Positions 1 through 10,398 of a DNA stretch of 25,339 nt are shown one piece after another. Positions within the stretch are counted from its first letter, which is position 1. Each line of letters opens with the position of its first letter. The DNA lies in NCBI GenBank assembly GCA_019648995.1, contig BLXT01001356.1:303891-329229 (forward strand), read 5' to 3'. The stretch comes from Plakobranchus ocellatus. Lineage: Eukaryota > Mollusca > Gastropoda > Plakobranchidae. Both the position numbers and the translations under genes were made by a program. Under the pieces are notes generated by a model. The model was given only the letters and a program-made list of their open reading frames with translations, was not told the origin of the DNA and made no database searches.

Positions 1-20
1 CCCCCCCCCCCCCCCCCCCC
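1..20. repeat. Poly-C run at the window edge
   Basis: Twenty consecutive C residues open the window and may continue beyond it. A run of the same kind occurs at 4739-4758, at the start of the second copy of the same repeat block. It may be a real homopolymer forming the block end, or an assembly or base-calling artefact. Confidence 0.9.
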
Positions 21-631
21 ACCTTTTAAAAAATATAACAGTAAAGGAAGCGGAAAATGATTGAAAATTGAGCAGTTAATGCAACAAAATGTTTACAGAG
101 ATGTACAATCATTTTCAATCATATTTAAAAATTAAAGAGTATAAATTATATATTATAGACATTATTGTTTAACTTCAATATTTCACATATCTATGTTATC
201 ATGCTAAATAGATGATTAAGAAAAACAATAATAATAAAAAAAAAAAATTGACTGTGGACATTAATTTTTGCATTTATGATAAGAAGTGAAACGTGAAGAT
301 CATGGACATATTTACAAACAATCATTTTCAATAGTAATATTACACAAGAATAAAATTTAAAAAAAAAAAAATTGTATAGCATTCTCGATTGAAAAAAGAT
401 ATTAACTATAAAGAACACTTATATGATTTAAAAACAATAAAATTGTTGCAATTATTTGACTATAAAACTTTATATTTACAACAGAAAAATCTGAAGAATA
501 TGAATGGATGACATGAGAATTAAAACCGCTGAAAGTTAACATTTTTATAAAGATCGATTGCAAAGAAACAGACTCAAAATTAGTTTTTGGTTTCCCATAA
601 GCGGACTCGCTACCTCAGGAGCAAGCACTGA
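21..631. other. AT-rich non-coding left arm of block copy 1
   Basis: This is AT-rich sequence with several A-runs (for example near 235-247 and 358-371). The only open frames are low-complexity ones created by T-runs on the minus strand. It aligns with 4779-5412. I see no gene, RNA or promoter that I could defend. Confidence 0.7.
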
Positions 632-1520
632 AGCAGAGAGTGTCACCACAGTTCATGACTTTCATTAAAGACAGCTTTGTTCAGTACACGTACAAAGTGA
701 CATTACCGTTCAATGCTTTCTATAGAGAAAGTTTTTTGAGTGACGCAAAGGTTGACACTTCAGTTCAGGACGTTCTTCAGGGACAGCTTTTTTCTCTGCA
801 TGCACAGAGTGATACCCCAGGTCATCACGTTGTTCACATAACGCTTTTTTCAGTGCACGCACAGAGTGACACTTCAGTTAATAACGTTGTTTAGAGGCAG
901 CTTTTTTCAGTGCACGCACAGAATGACATTTCAGTTAATAACTTTGTTTAGAGACAGCTTTGTTCAGGTACGCACAGAATGACATTTCAGTTAATAACGT
1001 TGTTTAGAGGCAGCTTTTTTCAGTGCACGCACAGAGTGACATTTCAGTTAATAACGTTGTTTAGAGACAGCTTTTTTTCAGTGCACGCACAGAATGACAT
1101 TTCAGTTAATAACTTCGTTTAGAGACAGCTTTTTTCAGTGCACGCACAGAATGACATTTCAGTTAATAACTTTGTTTAGAGACAGCTTTGTTCAGGCACG
1201 CAAAGAGTGACACTTCAGTTAATAACTTTGTTTAGAGACAGCTTTTTTCAGTGCACGCACAGAATGACATTTCAGTTAATAACTTTGTTTAGAGACACAG
1301 CTTTTTTCAGTGCACGCACAGAATGACATTTCAGTTAATAACTTTGTTTAGAGACAGCTTTGTTCAGGCACGCACAGAATGACATTTCAGTTAATAACTT
1401 TGTTTAGAGACAGCTTTTTTCAGTGCACGCACAGAATGACATTTCAGTTAATAACTTTGTTTAGAGACAGCTTTGTTCAGGCACGCAAAGAGTGACACCA
1501 CAGTTCTTCTGGTTATTCAA
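632..1520 (+). repeat. Minisatellite array A, 57-bp unit
   Basis: This is a tandem array of about 15-16 units of 57 bp. Units from about 860 onward are nearly uniform and contain TTCAGTTAATAACTTTGTTT, then AGAGACAGC, a T-run and CAGTGCACGCACAGAATG. The first few units (632-860) are more diverse and contain the ACAGTTCATGAC core seen in arrays B and C. Small departures from 57 bp come from T-run length and from a short unit ending in GTTCAGGCACGC. Short open frames run across it only because the period is a multiple of three. Confidence 0.92.
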
Positions 1521-2990
1521 GGATAGCTTTATTCAAAATTGCCATCCCCTTATAGGTCTTTAGGTGATAACTTTTAAAGATTGACCACAACAATACAAAA
1601 CATAGCAATCAATTATCCAAACTCAGGACTGGATTCAAAGAAAAAGGCAGCAATAAGAAAATATTGCTATTGGTCATTTCATGTCAAAAGGATTAATAAA
1701 TAAACTAAAAATGTGAACTGCATTTATGTGTAAGGGAAGCAATCTAATTACGTTTCTTAAAGTGCGCGTGCTTCTTCAGCATGTCCATCGCACACATATT
1801 TTCTTTGACGATAAACCAATGCTGATTTTATCTCCTTTTCCAAATTTGAAAACAAAAGACAGTCCCTGGAGCATCATTTTACGATTAGGCAATTATTGTA
1901 AATTAATGCTTTTCCTATTCAACAATTAATAAATGATGGGGGTTTTAATTTTGTTTTGGTTCGTCGTCAGAAGCTTAAAGAACGTGGGAGAGTTGGGTGT
2001 ATATTTATATTCCTAGAACTATTGTGTATTGAGCATGACAGTGATAAAAACATTGGGTCTCTTCTGGCGCGGTCTGAGGCGTGAGTTCACTCATTCACTC
2101 AGCGTACGGTTCTCTTTCTGACAAGACGTGTTTTTGTCTTCATCAATATTATTGCACTATTTCATTTTTTACTGTGAATGTATCATCGATGTTCCTTAGG
2201 CGAGAGATGTAAACAATGAGTGTATAACTAAACTCTATTTTTGTCCTCGTTAAAGGCCTATAGAAGAATATAAAATAAAAACCTTTAAAAAGTAACTTGA
2301 AATGCAAAGAAGAAAACAAAAAGTTTCACCAGCAGAGCTAATAGAAAGTTTCCTCAACTGGAATGCTTTGTCGACTAATTATGAAATAAAAGCATAGATT
2401 TTGGATGTCAAAAATAAAGATATGCAATAATTTTTAAAACATATTAGAAGAAAAAAAAACAACCAATATATAAAGTTCTCTTTATGGAAGACCCTTAAAA
2501 AGCAGATTTGAATTAACATAAGCTCGGATAATGCATGTTCGTATATTTCTGGTACCGTATATTTTAATTTGATGATGTGATACTGAAAATTAATGTAAAT
2601 AGATTGAATTTTACATTTACATTTACTTGAAGGTGGGTATGAAGACGTGAATTATTTACATGCAATCAATATTCAATAACTTTCAACAAATTAAAAAACG
2701 AAAAGAAATAATATTAACATCCATATTGAATATGAAATCTTGAAATACATTTTTAATTATCCTTCACTTTAAACTTTAAAAAATGCAAAGATCTAGGCAA
2801 TCTTGAGATTTAGAATCAATTGAGAACATAATACATATTAAATCAATCAACAAAATAGATGTAGAGACCAATTAATATTTTGCTTATCAATTACATGATA
2901 TCAAAATTAATATGCCAACATAAAGAAAATTCTGTTTCATGCGCTTGAACCATGTACAATAATACACAAAGCAGAAGTCTATTTATAATG
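1521..2990. other. Non-coding right arm of block copy 1
   Basis: This AT-rich segment aligns with 5970-7155 up to about 2770; beyond that point copy 2 switches into array C. A short plus-strand open frame at 1726-1929 is not preserved in copy 2, where the matching place carries an insertion, so it is not called. The segment 2040-2200 is the least AT-rich part and is well kept between the copies, but I recognise no gene or RNA in it. Confidence 0.65.
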
Positions 2991-3079
2991 AATGAAACTA
3001 TAATTTTGTTTCTACTCCTATCATCTGTCGTCTAAGTCTAGGATAGTTTAGATACAAAGTATTTGTGGTGGTAAAATCA

Positions 3080-3800
3080 TTGATTTGGTAGCATTCAATA
3101 AACTTACTCCACGTTCATTTAGTCTCTATGCCACCGGGTCCAAAAATATTTACGCTTTTATCCCCAACTTTTGCATTGAAATCTCCCATTATTATCATGA
3201 TGTTCTGATATTTTAAATAACTCTTTGCTTTTTATATTTGTTCATAAAACTTTTCTACTTCTTCGCTATCAGATGTTGGTAACTTGAATACTTTACTATC
3301 CGATGATACTTGAATAATTCCTAGCTTGACTGGTTTGGCTACCAGTTGAGTTAAAACTACTCCCTAGACTTTTTTCTGTTACGCTGTTTCATCAACTTAG
3401 ATACCATCGCTTCTTTTAATCATGTGTATGTCAGCCCAAATAAATTAAGGTTTAGCTTGCCTATTTTGATGGAATCTGCCCCTTTCCATCTTACCTCGCC
3501 AAGTTCTAGGATTTTTAGTTTTATTCTGTATATTTCTTGACTATTTTCTAACTTTTCTGTTTGGGTGAATGTACACACATCCCATTTAGCTATATTTGAT
3601 ATTAATTTTGCGAGCAGACGCTGGATGACGCTGGATGACGATACAGAGCCACTTGCAGTTACAGCAGTAGACTCCCCTTGCTTATGTACGGGCTCTCCGC
3701 TAGTCTTTGCGTTGTACTATTCTGGGTTCCACTACTCTCCCCATCTATTTAAAATCGATGGGGTTACTGGTTTAGTCGCCAACTGTCCAACGGATGCAAA
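3080..3800 (-). pseudogene. Decayed non-LTR retrotransposon endonuclease (Bov-B/RTE type)
   Basis: Reading the minus strand, fragments of an apurinic/apyrimidinic-type endonuclease appear in the right order. They are WDVCTFTQTEKLEN (around 3585-3545), EVRWKGADSIKIGKLN (around 3510-3460), KPVKLGIIQV (around 3345-3315), and MGDFNAKVGDKS (3189-3154) followed by FGPGG. The WxVxT start, the EVRWKG motif and the GDFNAKVG motif are known hallmarks of this domain in RTE-like elements and in the derived craniofacial development protein 2 family. In-frame stops and at least one frame change (after FGPGGIETK) show it is dead, and there is a small internal duplication before TSDSEEVE. The sequence up to about 3800 looks like the element's 5' leader. 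No reverse transcriptase is present. The fragment lies between block copy 1 and the partial copy at 3845-4480. Confidence 0.8.
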
Positions 3801-3844
3801 TTAGTGCCATACCAAAGGGAAAAAGTTCTAAAGTTGAAAAAAAA

Positions 3845-4480
3845 TTGGAGAAGAATATATAATTATCAAAATTATTTCCAGGTGCACAGACGAAACACAC
3901 ACAAAAAAAGTAAAGTAAGACTTTTATCAAAAGCATTAATAAATGCTCTCCCTTTTTTTAACGGGTTATCCATTTTGTTATGAAAAAAAAAAAACCCATA
4001 GATTTTGGTACAGTTCATTTTTAAAACATATTTTCAACAAGCAATTTCTATTTCAAAAACCAACCACTGAAAACAGATTATTTTTATGAAAGGCCCTTGG
4101 AAGCAAATTTAAATCTACATAAGCAGAGACGTATGTTCTTGTATTACTGATACCACGCTCAATAATTTGATGATGAGATGTTGGAAGATTATCCGAATAA
4201 ATTGAATTAAAATGTGTATGAATGTGTGAACAAAGACATCAATAAATTACATTGAATCAATGATCAAAAACTTTCTACAAATTTACACAGAAAAAGAAAT
4301 AATTTTCATCATTCACAATGAAAACAAAACCTTTAATGTATACAAAATATGTAGAAGTAGATAGCCAATGATATTTTTCATAACCAGTTAGATGATCTCC
4401 AAATTAATGTGCATTCTTAAGGAAATTTTCGTTGTATACACTTAAACCATGAACCATAATAAACACGTATTCTCTTAAAG
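3845..4480 (+). repeat. Partial third copy of the duplicated block (right end only)
   Basis: This aligns, with clear decay, to about 2260-2990 of copy 1. Shared landmarks in order are CATAGATTTTGG, the AAGGCCCTT/AAGCAAATTTAAAT region, GATGATGAGATGTTGGA, the ATTACATTGAATCAAT region, the ACTTTCTACAAATTT region, and the segment ending near the AAACCATGAACCATAATA motif. It is more diverged than copies 1 and 2 are from each other, so it is probably older. It carries no minisatellite. Confidence 0.7.
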
Positions 4481-4734
4481 ACAGCTGTTTGATAGGAAAT
4501 ATACGGCTGCTCTGACACAGGTCATTTTGTGTCTTCTAGAGACTAAACAACTGTGATTTGGTTTACTATAGAGGACTGAAAAGTTTTGATTGAATTAATG
4601 AGTCTTTTTTATTTCAAACTCGATTCGAGCATGTTATAATATGAACATCATCTCTTAGTTATGAGGCCTCGGAATGCAAAGATATGATATTTTTGTCAAT
4701 ATTTAAATCCAAGAGATATTCAACAATTGTCCCG
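4481..4734. other. Spacer with no recognisable content
   Basis: This is AT-rich sequence between the partial block copy and the N gap. I see no gene, repeat unit or RNA. Confidence 0.5.
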
Positions 4735-4738
4735 NNNN
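4735..4738. other. Four-base N gap
   Basis: Four undetermined bases lie directly against a run of C and a run of A. This marks an assembly or base-calling weakness, so distance and continuity across this point should not be trusted. Confidence 0.98.
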
Positions 4739-4763
4739 CCCCCCCCCCCCCCCCCCCCAAAAA

Positions 4764-4778
<15 letters not shown>
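4739..4778. repeat. Poly-C followed by poly-A
   Basis: About 20 C residues are followed by about 20 A residues, next to the N gap. This is the left end of block copy 2 and corresponds to the C run at 1-20, which is followed by a shorter A-rich stretch. On the minus strand it reads as T-run then G-run and creates a meaningless glycine/phenylalanine open frame. Confidence 0.9.
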
Positions 4779-4794
<16 letters not shown>

Positions 4795-5412
4795 ACATAA
4801 GAGTGAAGGAAACGGAACATGATTGAAAATTCGATTCGACAGTTCATGCAACAAAATGTTTACAGCGATGTATCATCATTTTCAATCCTATTGAAAGAGT
4901 AAAGACTATAAATTATATATTACAGACATTTTTCTTTAACATCAATATTTCACATGTCTATGTTATCATGCTTAATAGATGAATTTAAAAAAAAAAAATT
5001 TAAAAAAGAAGGATTGATAGTGCACATTAATTTTTGCATTATGATAAGACGTGAATTCAGAGGACCATTGACATATTGACGAACAATCATGTCGGATAGT
5101 AATATAGAAATATCAAACAAGAATAAATAAAATATAACAAAAAAACTGGCTCTATAGCTTTCTCAATTGATTAAAAAATATTTACAATAGAAAACACTAA
5201 TACAATTTTAAAATCAATAAAATTGTGGTAATTATTTGTCTATAAACTTTATATTTACGATAGAAAAATCAGAAGAATGTGAATAAGCATGAGATTTCAA
5301 ACCGCTGAAAGTAAACAATTATATATAAATCGACTGTTAAGAAACAGACTCAAAATGAGTTTTTGGTTTCCCATGAGCGGACTCGCAACCTCAGGAGCAA
5401 GCACTGAAGCAG

Positions 5413-5975
5413 AGTGTGACACAACAATTCATGACGTGCTTCAGAGACAGTTTTGTTCAGCGTATGCACAAAGTGATACAACAGTTCATTACTTTCTATA
5501 GAAAAAGTTTTTTGATTGATGGCTAGAGTGACATTACAGTTCAGGACGTTCTTCAAGAACAGTTTGGTCATTGCACGCACAGAGTGGTACTACAGTTTAT
5601 GATGTTCTTTAAGGGTAGCTTTGTTTACTGCACGCAGAGAGTGACACTAAAGTTCACGACGTTCTTCAAGGACAGCTCTTTTCAGTGCACTCCCACGGTC
5701 ACACCATAGTTAATGGATTCAGAAAGGACAGCTTTGTTCAGTGTACGCAAGAAGTGCCACTACAGTTTATGACGTTTTTCAGAGACAGTTTTATTCAATA
5801 CACGCACAAAGTGACACAACAGTTCAATGCTTTCTATAGAGATAGTTTTTTGAGTGATGCAAAGAGTGACATTACAGTTCAGGACGTTCTTCAAGAACAG
5901 TTTGGTCAATGCACGCACACAGTGATACTACAGTTTATGTCGTTCTTCATAGATAGCTTTGTTCAAAATTGCCAT
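5413..5975 (+). repeat. Minisatellite array B, 57-bp unit
   Basis: About 10 units of the 57-bp family, more diverse than array A. A variant unit containing CTTTCTATAGA and a GTTTTTTGA stretch occurs at about 5490-5520 and again at about 5825-5855, together with its neighbouring unit. This shows an internal duplication with a period of roughly 335 bp, about six units. Open frames here (for example 5289-5501 and 5685-6008) are by-products of the period. Confidence 0.9.
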
Positions 5976-8900
5976 ACCTATATTGGTCTATGGAAGATAA
6001 CGTCGTAAAGATTTACCAGAACAATACAAAACATAGTAATCAATTATCCAAACCCAGGACTGTATTCAAAGAAAAAGGCGACAGGATTAATTAATGAACT
6101 AAAAATGTGAACGTTTCCTAAAGTTGTCGCCCAGCTCAGACTGAATTATCTCTCCTTCACTGGGCAGTGTACGCGAGCATCTTCAACATGTCCATCTCAC
6201 ACAGTTTTTCTTTGACCATATACCAACGTTGATGTTATCTCTTTTTTAAAATTTGCAAACAAAAGACAGCCTATGTAATATCTTTATACCATTAGGCAGT
6301 TATTTTAAATGAATGATTTTCCTAATCAATAGTTGATGAATGATAGGGGTTTTTACCTTTTTTTTTTGGTTCGTCGTCAAAAGCTTTGAGAACCTGGGAG
6401 AGTTGGGCGTATTATTATTATATTTGTAGAATTATTGTGTATTGAGCATGATAGTGATACTTGCATAGGGTCCCTCCTGGCGTGGTCTGAGGCGTGGGTT
6501 CGCTCATTCAACCTACAGTTCTCTTAGTGACAAGACGTGTTTTTGTCTCCATCAGTATTATTGCACTATTTAATTTTTTACTCTCAATCCATCATCGATA
6601 TTCCTTAGGCGAGGGATGTAAACAATGAGGGCATGACTAAAATCTACTTTTTCCTAGTTAATGGCTTAGAGAAGATTATAAAATATAAACTTTCGAAAAT
6701 AAACTTAAAATGTATAAAAAAAAATTTAAAAAATTCATAAGCAGAACTAATAGAAAGTTTCCTTAACTGGAATGCTTTATCGATTAATTATGAAATAAAA
6801 GCATAGAATTTGGATGTCAAAAACAAGCAGTAGTGAATTAGTTTATAAAACATATTTGAAAGAAACAAACAAACTGTATATGAAGTTCTCTTTATGGAAG
6901 GCCCTTAAAAAGCAAATTTAAATTTACATGACCTCAGAAAATGTATGTTTGTATATTTCTGGTACCATGCATGTTTATTTGATGATGAGATGTTGGAAAA
7001 TAATGTAAATAGATTGAATTTTATTCTTACTTGAAGGTGGGTATGAAGGCATAAATTATTTACATGCAATCAATATTCAATAACTTTCTGCAAATTTAAA
7101 AACGAAAAGAAATAGTTTTGAGCATCCACATTGAATATAAAATCTTTAAATCAAATTCTGATTGTCCTTGTGCCGGACAGATTGACACCTCAGTTTATGT
7201 CGTTCCTCAAGGACAGCTTTGTTCAGTGCCGGACAGATTGACACCTCAGTTTATGTCGTTCCTCAAGGACAGCTTTGTTCAGTGCAAAAACAGACTAACA
7301 CAACAGTTAATGTCTTTCAACAAAGACAGCTTTGTTCAGTGCAAAAACAGATTGACACCACATTTATGTCGTTCTTCAAGGACAGCTTTGTTCAGTGCAT
7401 GCACAGGATGATACCACAATTTATGACGTTCCTTCAAAGACAACTTTGTTTAGTACAAAAACAGATTGACAACACAATTTATGTCGTTCTTCAAAAACAG
7501 CTCTATTCAGTGCAAAAAAATAATTGATACCACAGTTTATGTCATTCTTCAGGGACAACTTTGTTCAGTGCATGCAAGAATGCCACCACAGTTTATGACG
7601 TTCTTCAAGGACGGCTCTGTTCAGTGCAAAAAATGTTGATACCACATTTCATGACGTTCTTAAAGGACAGCTCTGTTCAGAGCAAAAAACCACAATTCAT
7701 TACATTGTGGAAGACGGCTTGTTCAGTGCTTGCACAGAGTGACACCACAGATTATGTCGTTTTTTAAGTACAGCTTTGTTTAGTGCAAATACAAGTTGAC
7801 ACCACAGTTCATGACGTTTTTTCAAGGACAGCTTTGTTCAGTGCACGCATTGATGCAAAAACAGTTTATGTTGTTCTTCAAGAACAGCCCTGTTCAGTGC
7901 TTGCAAAGATGGACACCAAAGTTTCTGTCGTTCTTCAAGTACCGCTTTGTTCAGAGCAAAAACAGTTTAACACAACAATAAATCTCGTTCATCAAGGACA
8001 GCTTTGTTGAGTGCCTGCATGGAGTGATACCACAGTTACTGTCGTAAGGACAATTTTTTCAGTGCATGCACAGGTTGATACCACATTTCATGACGTTCTT
8101 AAAGGACAGCTTTGTTCAGTGCACAAAAATATTAACATACCAGTTCATTACGTTTTTGAAAGACTACTTCGTCAGTGCTTGCACAGTTGACACCACAGTT
8201 TATGGCGTTCTTCAAAGACAGCTTTGTTAAGTGCATACACAGAATGCAGCCACAGTTCATGTCGTTCTTCAAAGACAGCTTTGTTCAGTGCAAAAAAAAA
8301 AAATAATCACACCAATTTATTACGTTTTTGAAAGACTGCTTCTTCAGTGCTTGCACAGAGTGCCACCACACTTTATGTCGTTCTTCAATGACAGCTATTT
8401 TCAGTGCTTGCACAGATTGAAACCACAGTTTATGTCATCCTTCAAGGACAGCTTTGTTAAGTGCAAGCACAGAATGCAGCCACAGATCATATCGTTCTTC
8501 AAGGACAGCTGTGTCTTAACGCTTGCAAAGATTAACACCACAGTTTATGTAGTTCATCAGGGACAGCTTTGTTCAGTGCCGGACAGATTGACACCACCGT
8601 TTATGTCGTTCCTCAAGGACAGATTTGTTCAGTGCATGCACAGGATGACAACACAGTTTATGTGTTATTCAAGGACAGCTTTGTTCAGTGCATGCACTGA
8701 TGATACCACGGTTCATGTTGTTATTCAAGGACAGCTTTGTTCAGTGCATGCACTGATGATACCACGGTTTATGACGTTATTTAAAGACAGCTTTGTTTAG
8801 TAAAAAAACAGATTGACATCACAATTTATGTCGTTCTTCAAGGACAGCTTTGTTCAATGCACGGAGCGACACAACCATTCATTTTCTTCAAGATAGCTTT

Positions 8901-10094
8901 GTTCAGTGTAAGCACTGATGACACCACTGTTTTTGTTTTGATTTCAACCAGAGTGACATCACAGGTCATGACGTTCTTCGAAGACAGTTTTGTTCAGTGC
9001 ATATAGAATGACACCACACTTCATGACTTTGTTCAAGAACGGCTTTCTTCAGTCCGAAAACAGATTGACACCAAAGACAGTTCTGTTAAGTGCAAAAAAA
9101 ATAACTGATACCACAGTTTGTGTCGTTCTTCAAGGACAGCTTTGTTCAGCGCATGCACAGAGTGCCACCACAGTTCATGTCATTCGTCAAGGACAGCTTT
9201 GTTCAGTGCTTGTACATATTGACACTACAATTCATGACTTTGTTCAAGGAAACCTTTCTTTAGTTAAAAAACAGATGGACACAAAATGTTCATGCCGTTC
9301 ATCACGGGCAGCTTTCTACAGTGCATGCACAGAGTGCCACCACGCTTCATGTCGTTCTTCATTGGCAGCTTTTTTCAGTGCTTGCCAAAACAGATTAACA
9401 CATTAACACAACAGTTGATGTCGTTCTTCAAGGATAGCTTTGTTCATTGCATGCACAGAGTGCAGCAATAGTTCATGTCGTTCTTCGGGGACAGCCCTGT
9501 TCAATGCTTGCAAAGATTGACACCACAGCTTATGTCGTTTTTCAAGCTCAGCCTTTTTCAGTGCAAAAACAGACTGACACCATAGTTAATGTCGTTCATC
9601 AAGGACAGCTTTGTTCAGTGCAAAAAAAGATTGATACCACAGTTTATGTCGTTATTCAATGACGGCTCTTTTCAGTGCTTTCACAGTTGAAAGCACAGTT
9701 TATGTCGTTCAAGGACAGTCTTCTTCAAAGCTTGCAAAGATTGCCACAACAGCTTATGTCCTTCTTCAAGGACAGCTCTGTTCAATGCTTGCAAAGATTG
9801 CCACCACAGTTAATGTCGTTCATCAAGGACAACTTTGTTCAGTGCAAAAAAAAAGATTGATACCACACTTTATGTCAATTCCAGGACAGCTATGTTCGGT
9901 GAATGCACAGGATGACACCACAGTTCATGACGTTCTTCGAGGACAGCTTTGTTCAGTGCAAAAAAGATTGATTCCAAAGTTTATGTCGTTCTTCAAGGAC
10001 AGCTTTGTTCAGCGCATGCACAGAGTGCAGCCACAGTTTATGTCGTTCTTCAAGGAAAGCCTTGTTCAATGCTTGCAAAATTGACACCACATTT

Positions 10095-10398
10095 TATGTC
10101 GTTCTTCAAGGACAGCTTTGTTCAATGCAAAAACAGATTGACACCACAGTTCATGACGTTCTTCAAAGACAGCTCTGCTCGGTGCCAAAAATGTTGATAC
10201 CACATATCATGACGTTTTTGAAGGACAGATTTGTTCAGTGCAAAAACAGATTAACAGAAAAGTTTATGTCGTTCTTCAAGGACAGCTTTGTTCAATGCAA
10301 AAACAGATTGACACCACAGTTCATGACGTTCTTCAAAGACAGCTCTGCTCGGTGCCAAAAATGTTGATACCACATATCATGACGTTTTTGAAGGACAG
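10095..10398 (+). repeat. Higher-order duplication inside array C, 170-bp period
   Basis: A stretch of about 130 bp beginning near 10096 recurs essentially unchanged 170 bp later (about 10266-10397). It includes an unusual GCTCTGCTCGGTGCC variant. The period equals three units minus one base, so a three-unit block was recently duplicated here. Confidence 0.85.

Larger units (their letters stand above)
1..2990 (+). repeat. Copy 1 of a large duplicated non-coding block
   Basis: This stretch aligns in order with 4739-7160. Matching anchors include the segment after the C run (about 40-225 vs 4800-4985), the lead-in to the minisatellite (about 480-640 vs 5270-5415), the segment after the minisatellite (about 1530-1640 vs 5950-6075), the one around 2040-2160 (vs 6450-6570), and the tail at 2390-2760 (vs 6795-7150). 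By eye the copies differ by perhaps 10-20 percent plus many small indels. No open frame is shared between copies, so I see no gene here. The block carries array A (632-1520) internally. A mobile element that carries a minisatellite is one possible explanation; a plain segmental duplication is another. Confidence 0.8.
4739..7160 (+). repeat. Copy 2 of the large duplicated block
   Basis: This copy is collinear with 1-2770. It holds array B (5413-5975) where copy 1 holds array A, but array B is shorter. Homology to copy 1 stops at about 7155, where array C starts abruptly; in copy 1 the same place (about 2770) has no minisatellite. The segment 5976-7160 carries no open frame shared with copy 1 and I see no gene in it. 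Confidence 0.8.

Noticed and set aside
1726-1929. Plus-strand open frame of 67 aa in block copy 1
   Set aside because: The homologous place in block copy 2 carries an insertion and does not keep the frame.
4659-4847. Glycine/phenylalanine-rich minus-strand open frame
   Set aside because: It is only a translation of the C and A homopolymers and crosses the N gap.
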